From the NCBI GenBank assembly GCA_026388615.1, contig JAPLJL010000012.1:1-10200 (forward strand): a stretch of 10,200 nt of DNA. Reading direction: 5' to 3'. The DNA is from Pseudomonadota bacterium. GTDB taxonomy: Bacteria; Desulfobacterota; JAPLJL01. This document shows positions 7,500 through 10,200 of this stretch, piece after piece. The notes beneath the pieces were generated by a model. The model did no database searches. It saw only the letters and a program-made list of their open reading frames with translations, and was not told where the DNA came from. The position numbers were made by a program, and so were the translations under genes. How positions within the stretch are numbered: the stretch's first letter is position 1; every line of letters starts with the position of its first letter.

Positions 7500-7512
7500 T
7501 TTTTCTTGTCAA
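7484..7512 (-). promoter_or_regulatory. Sigma70-type promoter of nrdJ
   Basis: On the - strand a perfect TTGACA (-35, bases 7507-7512) is followed after 17 nt by TAGTAT (bases 7484-7489) as -10. TATGAT (7481-7486) with a 20-nt spacer is the other choice. The start of transcription would fall near 7477, leaving a leader of about 50 nt that ends in the AGGAG ribosome site. I see no room in that leader for a cobalamin riboswitch. Confidence 0.7.
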
Positions 7513-7551
7513 GACTTTTCTGGCCACCAACGGAAATAACTGACTTTCAAA

Positions 7552-7579
7552 TCCCAATTACCAAATTCCAATTACCAAA
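7552..7579 (-). repeat. Two inverted copies of the 14-nt TTGGTAATTGGAGC repeat
   Basis: Bases 7552-7565 and 7566-7579 are two head-to-tail units (TCCCAATTACCAAA and TTCCAATTACCAAA), the reverse complement of the repeat found at 7709-7778. Bases 7554-7579 can pair with 7708-7733 at 24 of 26 positions. More degenerate copies ('CCATTACCAATAACCAAA') continue to about 7606. They lie 40 nt upstream of the nrdJ -35 element. Confidence 0.75.
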
Positions 7580-7708
7580 TAAACAGCCATTACCAATAAC
7601 CAAACAAAAAACAATTCAAACAGATCAACTGCGGATTAATGAAAAAAATATTCCCTAAGCATCTTTTCCTTTTCTTAAAGGTTATTGATAAAAAAAATTT
7701 TCTTCAGT
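7580..7708. other. AT-rich spacer between inverted repeat arrays
   Basis: After degenerate repeat copies up to about 7606, this 129-nt stretch is low-complexity AT-rich sequence with A- and T-runs (for example 7690-7700). I see no gene, promoter of clear quality or RNA structure in it. Its base composition is very different from the GC-rich genes around it. Confidence 0.5.
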
Positions 7709-7778
7709 TTGGTAATTGGAGCTTGGTAATTGGAGCTTGGTAATTGGAGCTTGGTAATTGGAGCTTGGTAATTGGAGC
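7709..7778 (+). repeat. Tandem array, five exact copies of TTGGTAATTGGAGC
   Basis: Five identical 14-nt units run without interruption (7709-7722, 7723-7736, 7737-7750, 7751-7764, 7765-7778). A decayed sixth copy, 'TTGATTATTGGCTGATG', follows at 7779-7795. Exact identity between units suggests recent expansion by slippage or unequal exchange. The same unit occurs inverted at 7552-7579 and again between tolQ and tolR. Confidence 0.95.
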
Positions 7779-7813
7779 TTGATTATTGGCTGATGATGGT
7801 CAAAGGGATCATC

Positions 7814-7843
7814 GAAAAATGACAAGGCCCGCAGAAGCGGGCC
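7814..7843 (-). terminator. Terminator of the gcvH-like gene
   Basis: On the - strand a perfect 7-bp stem GGCCCGC/GCGGGCC (7826-7832 and 7837-7843, loop of 4) is followed by 'TTGTCATTTTTCG', an interrupted T-run. It lies 29 nt past the gcvH-like stop codon, so that gene is transcribed separately from nrdJ. Confidence 0.7.
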
Positions 7844-7872
7844 CGGGTAAAGCCACGGAAACCAAACCGAAC

Positions 7873-8262
7873 TTATTCTTCCTCTTCCGTGATTTCTTCC
7901 TGGTATTCGCCGTAATCCAAAAGGGACTGGAGTTCGTTGGCGTCGGTCGGGGAGATCAGGACCAGCCAGCCTTCCTGGTAAGGGTCCTCGCCGATCAGGC
8001 CAGGTTCATCCTCGAGATTCGGGTTCACCTCCAGCACCGCACCCGAGATGGGCGCGATCAGGTCGAAGGCTTTTTCAAAGGCCTCGATCTCTCCGAAGGG
8101 GGCATCCTTTTCCAGTTCATCCCCCTTGACGGGAAGGTCCACCGCGGTGATCCCCGGAAATTCCTTCTTGATGAAATTGGAAACCCCGATCCGGGCGTTC
8201 TTTCCTTCGAGCCGGATCCAGATATGATCCTCACTGAAAAGCAAATCATCCAAATCAACCAT
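7873..8262 (-). CDS. gcvH: Glycine cleavage H-like protein with displaced lipoyl lysine
   Basis: This 129-residue protein has the full length and motifs of GcvH, the lipoyl-bearing shuttle of the glycine cleavage system: 'HIWIRLEGKNARIGVSNFIKKEF' region at 13-35, 'VDLPVKGDELEKDAPFGEIEA' region at 41-61, 'LIAPISGAVLEVN' at 68-80, and 'EDPYQEGWLVLISP' at 92-105. GcvH normally carries the lipoylated lysine as ESVKAxSD. Here the segment reads E60-A-F-E-K-A-F-D67. Counted from both the fixed Glu60 and Asp67, the lysine position holds Glu63, and Lys64 is one residue late. It may be lipoylated in a changed setting, or be a GcvH-like protein with another role. A Glu-rich tail ends it (ITEEEE). GGGGAGG ends 7 nt before ATG 8262. 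No gcvT or gcvP is adjacent. The gene is monocistronic and divergent from tolQ. Confidence 0.88.
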   Translation of the reverse strand: MVDLDDLLFSEDHIWIRLEGKNARIGVSNFIKKEFPGITAVDLPVKGDELEKDAPFGEIEAFEKAFDLIAPISGAVLEVNPNLEDEPGLIGEDPYQEGWLVLISPTDANELQSLLDYGEYQEEITEEEE

Positions 8263-8332
8263 GCCGTAGCCTCCCCATCACCTGATCCATCCCGAGCCCA
8301 CCCCGGGTTTCCCAAAAAGAGATTCTGAAGAT

Positions 8333-8362
8333 TATTTACTGGGTAACAAACCATCTTGTCAA
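8333..8362 (-). promoter_or_regulatory. Promoter of the gcvH-like gene
   Basis: On the - strand TTGACA (8357-8362) stands 18 nt before TAAATA (8333-8338), with AT-rich bases around the -10. The -35 lies in TCTTGACAAGA, the same 11 bases as at the nrdJ -35. The AT content is clearly higher here than in the flanking GC-rich DNA. Confidence 0.55.
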
Positions 8363-8408
8363 GACCCCGCCCCACCCGTCGAAAATTTTCCGCCCCCGGA
8401 GGGTTTGA

Positions 8409-8438
8409 TTGACTATCGTCGCGCACCTGTGGCATATT
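8409..8438 (+). promoter_or_regulatory. Possible promoter of the tolQ cluster
   Basis: TTGACT (8409-8414) is followed after 18 nt by CATATT (8433-8438), or after 17 nt by GCATAT. Transcription would start around 8445, very close to the ribosome site of tolQ. Matches are moderate and the spacer is GC-rich, so this is a weaker call than the two - strand promoters. Confidence 0.4.
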
Positions 8439-8457
8439 TGCGAAGAGGAAAAGCGAC

Positions 8458-9216
8458 TTGATCCAAGATTATCCCACCCTGATTTCCCTAGCGGTCATCT
8501 CTGCGAATTCTGGGATTTCCCAGTCCGGCGGCATCGGCGAGCTCGTGGTCCGGGCCGGTCCGGTGGTGAAATTCGTCCTCCTCCTCCTCTTTCTGCTCTC
8601 GGTGGCCACCTGGGCGATCATTTTTCTCAAATACCTACAGCTCAAACTGGCTCGCAACCGCTCGCAAACCTTTTCTAGAATTTTCTGGGAAAAGAAGCGG
8701 CTGGAAGTGATCATGGAGGAGACCCTGAAGCTTTCCGGCTGTCCCCTGCGCGCCCTGTTCCAATCCGGTTTCTCGGAGCTGACCAAGGTCCAGAAAACCA
8801 AGAGCCGCCGCCCCGAGGCCGAGGCCGAAACCGGTCTGACTCCCCCGGAAGGCGGGGGGATCGAAAATGTCGAGCGGGCCCTGCGCCGGGCTTTTACCTC
8901 CGAAACCTCCCGGCTGGAATCCTACCTGACTTTTCTGGCCACCACCGCTTCCGCCGCCCCTTTCATCGGGCTTTTCGGAACCGTGTGGGGAATCATGGAC
9001 ACCTTCCAGGGAATCGGACGGTCCGGGTCCGCCTCCCTGGCCGTGGTCGCCCCCGGAATCTCCGAGGCCCTGATTGCCACCGCTTTCGGCCTCGCCGCCG
9101 CGATCCCGGCGGTCATGGCCTACAATTATTTCGTCAACCAGGTGCGCAACCTCTCCAACCAGATGGAAGAATTTACTCAGGACTTCCTGAATATCTGCCA
9201 GAGGCACTTCATATAA
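8458..9216 (+). CDS. tolQ: TolQ/ExbB-type proton channel subunit
   Basis: The 252-residue protein has three predicted membrane helices (about 36-58, 157-185, 201-225), as in MotA/TolQ/ExbB proteins that use the proton gradient to drive work across the envelope. Family signatures are strong: 'PFIGLFGTVWGIMDTFQGIG' at 168-187 and 'GISEALIATAFGLAAAIPAVMAYNYF' region at 200-225. Thr175 and Thr208 sit where the pore threonines of E. coli TolQ are expected. The cytoplasmic loop after helix 1 holds a charged, Pro/Gly-rich segment (about 112-135). The start is TTG 8458: AGAGGA (8444-8449) is 8 nt upstream, and no Met comes before residue 86. A tolR-like and a TonB/TolA-like gene follow. TolQ (with Tol-Pal) and ExbB (with TonB) cannot be told apart with certainty; the sequence and short tolR partner lean to TolQ. 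Confidence 0.93.
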   Translation: MIQDYPTLISLAVISANSGISQSGGIGELVVRAGPVVKFVLLLLFLLSVATWAIIFLKYLQLKLARNRSQTFSRIFWEKKRLEVIMEETLKLSGCPLRALFQSGFSELTKVQKTKSRRPEAEAETGLTPPEGGGIENVERALRRAFTSETSRLESYLTFLATTASAAPFIGLFGTVWGIMDTFQGIGRSGSASLAVVAPGISEALIATAFGLAAAIPAVMAYNYFVNQVRNLSNQMEEFTQDFLNICQRHFI

Positions 9217-9320
9217 GGTTTCGAGTTTCTAGTTTAGGGTTTCGAGTTTGTAAATTGAGATTTGTTTGATAATTGGAGTTTGATAATTGGAGTTTGGTAA
9301 TTGGAGCTTGGTAATTGGTG
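9217..9320 (+). repeat. Repeat-filled gap between tolQ and tolR
   Basis: It begins directly after the tolQ stop. GGTTTCGAGTTT occurs at 9217-9228 and again at 9238-9249. Then four 14-nt units follow at 9265-9278, 9279-9292, 9293-9306 and 9307-9320. The first two read TTTGATAATTGGAG and the last two move toward the TTGGTAATTGGAGC type seen at 7709-7778. The last unit ends in GGTG, which helps form the tolR ribosome site GGTGAT (9317-9322). Confidence 0.9.
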
Positions 9321-9331
9321 ATTGATTAAAA

Positions 9332-9739
9332 ATGAAGCTTTCCGGAAAAGACTATAAAAGTCTGGCCGAGATCAATGTCACCCCCATGGTGGATGTGATG
9401 CTGGTCCTCCTGATCATTTTCATCGTCGCCGCCCCGCTCCTGGAACAGGGGATGGGGGTTTCCCTGCCCCAGGCCGAATCCCCGGTGGTGGAAATCAAAA
9501 ACGAGGACCTGATCATCAGCATCGGCAAAAACCAGGTGATCATGATTGGAAACGCAGCGGTGCCCCTCTCGGAGCTGGGGAAAAAGCTCAAGTTGATCGG
9601 GGAGCAAACCGGCAAGAAACAAATCTTCCTGCGCGCCGACCGGGAAATTCCTTACGGCTTGGTCGTTAAAGTCATGTCCGATATTAAGGGGGCCGGCTTT
9701 CCTGACCTGGGGATCGTGACCGAACCCCCGGAAAAGTAA
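9332..9739 (+). CDS. tolR: TolR/ExbD-type energy-coupling protein
   Basis: The 135-residue protein matches the family in length and plan: a short cytoplasmic start, one membrane helix (about 16-37) and a periplasmic domain. The helix opens with 'INVTPMVDVMLVLLIIF', the ExbD/TolR signature; Asp21 is the proton-carrying aspartate (Asp23 in E. coli TolR). The periplasmic part ends with 'IFLRADREIPYGLVVKVMSDIKGAGF' region (98-123), also typical. It forms the pore core inside a TolQ pentamer and transmits proton flow to the periplasm. ATG 9332 has no classical GGAGG; GGTGAT (9317-9322), 9 nt upstream, can pair with the 3' end of 16S rRNA (AAGGAGGTGATCC register). It lies 115 nt after tolQ, much farther than usual, with repeats between. 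Confidence 0.95.
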   Translation: MKLSGKDYKSLAEINVTPMVDVMLVLLIIFIVAAPLLEQGMGVSLPQAESPVVEIKNEDLIISIGKNQVIMIGNAAVPLSELGKKLKLIGEQTGKKQIFLRADREIPYGLVVKVMSDIKGAGFPDLGIVTEPPEK

Positions 9740-9919
9740 AGAATCACAGTAAAATGTCCAATTTCTAATGACAAATTTCTAATTAATGACTAAAAATCTG
9801 AATGTCTAATCCTAATTTCAAATTGTTTATCGGTCATTGGGAAATTGATTAGGAATTAGAAATTAGGCATTAGTCATTTTTCATTAGGATTTTTTTAGGA
9901 TTAGAAATTAGAATTTAAT
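9740..9919. repeat. AT-rich degenerate repeats in the tolR to TonB/TolA-like gap
   Basis: This 180-nt stretch is made of 'AATTTCTAAT' and 'ATTAGAAATTAG' motifs in both orientations. AATTTCTAATT (9774-9784) and AATTAGAAATT (9854-9864) are perfect 11-bp inverted repeats; AATGACTA (9785-9792) and TAGTCATT (9871-9878) are perfect 8-bp ones, although their order does not give one simple hairpin. It differs from the 14-nt TTGGTAATTGG family. It runs up to the next start codon, and I see no good ribosome site, promoter or terminator in it. Confidence 0.8.
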
Positions 9920-10200
9920 ATGGAATATCTCCAGGCGGAAGCCTTCTCCCTGAAAAAAGCCCTGACCATTTCCCTTTCTATTCATTTCCTGGTCATCTTA
10001 TACATCGTATTCGAGCCCCGGCTTTTTCCCGCCCCCACCATCCCCCTGATTCCGGTCTACCGGGTCAACCTGGTCTCCCTCCCGGCCGCCCCGGCGCCCG
10101 AGATAGTTACGCCGTCTCCCACGGTCAAGGCTCCCGCGCCTGTTCCTCCGGCCCCGCCCGCCCAGGCCACACCGGCCGCGCCCCCGGGCAAGGCCAGCCC
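9920..10200 (+). CDS. TonB/TolA-like energy transducer, N-terminal part (cut by window edge)
   Basis: The frame is open from ATG 9920 to the window end (93 complete codons). Residues 14-31 form one membrane anchor, 'ALTISLSIHFLVILYIVF', and contain Ser18-x-x-x-His22, the SxxxH motif by which TonB and TolA anchors engage ExbBD or TolQR. After residue 34 the chain is Pro/Ala-rich (for example 'APAPVPPAPPAQATPAAPP'), the periplasm-spanning region typical of TonB; TolA usually has a more helical Lys/Ala-rich domain, although proline-rich forms exist. With the upstream tolQ and tolR genes it completes an inner-membrane motor that works on the outer membrane. The ribosome site is poor: AGGA at 9897-9900 is 19 nt away. 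The C-terminal domain that would separate TonB from TolA is outside the window. Confidence 0.85.
   Translation, partial: MEYLQAEAFSLKKALTISLSIHFLVILYIVFEPRLFPAPTIPLIPVYRVNLVSLPAAPAPEIVTPSPTVKAPAPVPPAPPAQATPAAPPGKAS

Noticed and set aside
7552..7778. CRISPR-like array
   Set aside because: The units are 14 nt and directly abutting with no unique spacers, and no cas genes are near. It is a simple tandem repeat.
8458..10200. A new defence or secretion system around the TolQ/TolR-like genes
   Set aside because: TolQR homologues do occur in some defence systems, but here the order TolQ, TolR, TonB/TolA-like anchor is that of the ordinary envelope motor and no effector or nuclease gene is in view.

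Overview
The window comes from a GC-rich, Gram-negative (diderm) bacterium. Three things show the two-membrane envelope: an LptC-like lipopolysaccharide-export protein, a secreted protein ending in a predicted outer-membrane beta-barrel, and a TolQ/TolR/TonB-type energy-transduction cluster. The oxygen-independent, B12-dependent ribonucleotide reductase fits, but does not prove, an anaerobic or microaerobic life. Gaps between genes are filled with AT-rich 14-nt 'TTGGTAATTGGAGC' arrays, a 'GTCATTGCGAG' palindrome and C/G-rich hairpins. My recollection is that such dispersed repeats are common in genomes of uncultured anaerobic lineages (Omnitrophota-like, Aminicenantes-like, deltaproteobacterial). 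No phylum can be assigned safely from this window.

Left part, + strand (1-4350): the C-terminal end of an LptC-like protein; a 938-residue exported protein that joins a zinc-peptidase-like domain (HEYTH), a TolB-like beta-propeller and a C-terminal barrel; and a class V PLP-dependent aminotransferase-fold enzyme whose start lies inside the end of the preceding gene. A 496-nt gene-free stretch (4351-4846) follows. It holds repeats and hairpins, including one terminator-like hairpin for each strand, because transcription converges here.

Middle part, - strand (4847-8262): a full-length class II ribonucleotide reductase (NrdJ) with a strong promoter and a well-spaced pair of probable NrdR boxes. 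Upstream of it lies an AT-rich repeat region that can fold into a long inverted repeat, then a single gcvH-like gene with its own promoter and terminator. The GcvH-like protein has its candidate lipoyl lysine displaced by one residue from the expected place.

Right part, + strand (8458-10200): tolQ/exbB, tolR/exbD and the start of a TonB/TolA-like gene, divergent from gcvH. The gaps inside this cluster (115 and 180 nt) are unusually long for tol genes and are made almost wholly of AT-rich repeats that reach to, or almost to, the start codons.

I did not find CRISPR arrays, RNA genes, phage genes, transposases or a clear new multi-gene system. The points most worth checking are the displaced GcvH lysine, the NrdR box pair, the repeats inside the tol cluster, and the C-terminal tail on the barrel protein.
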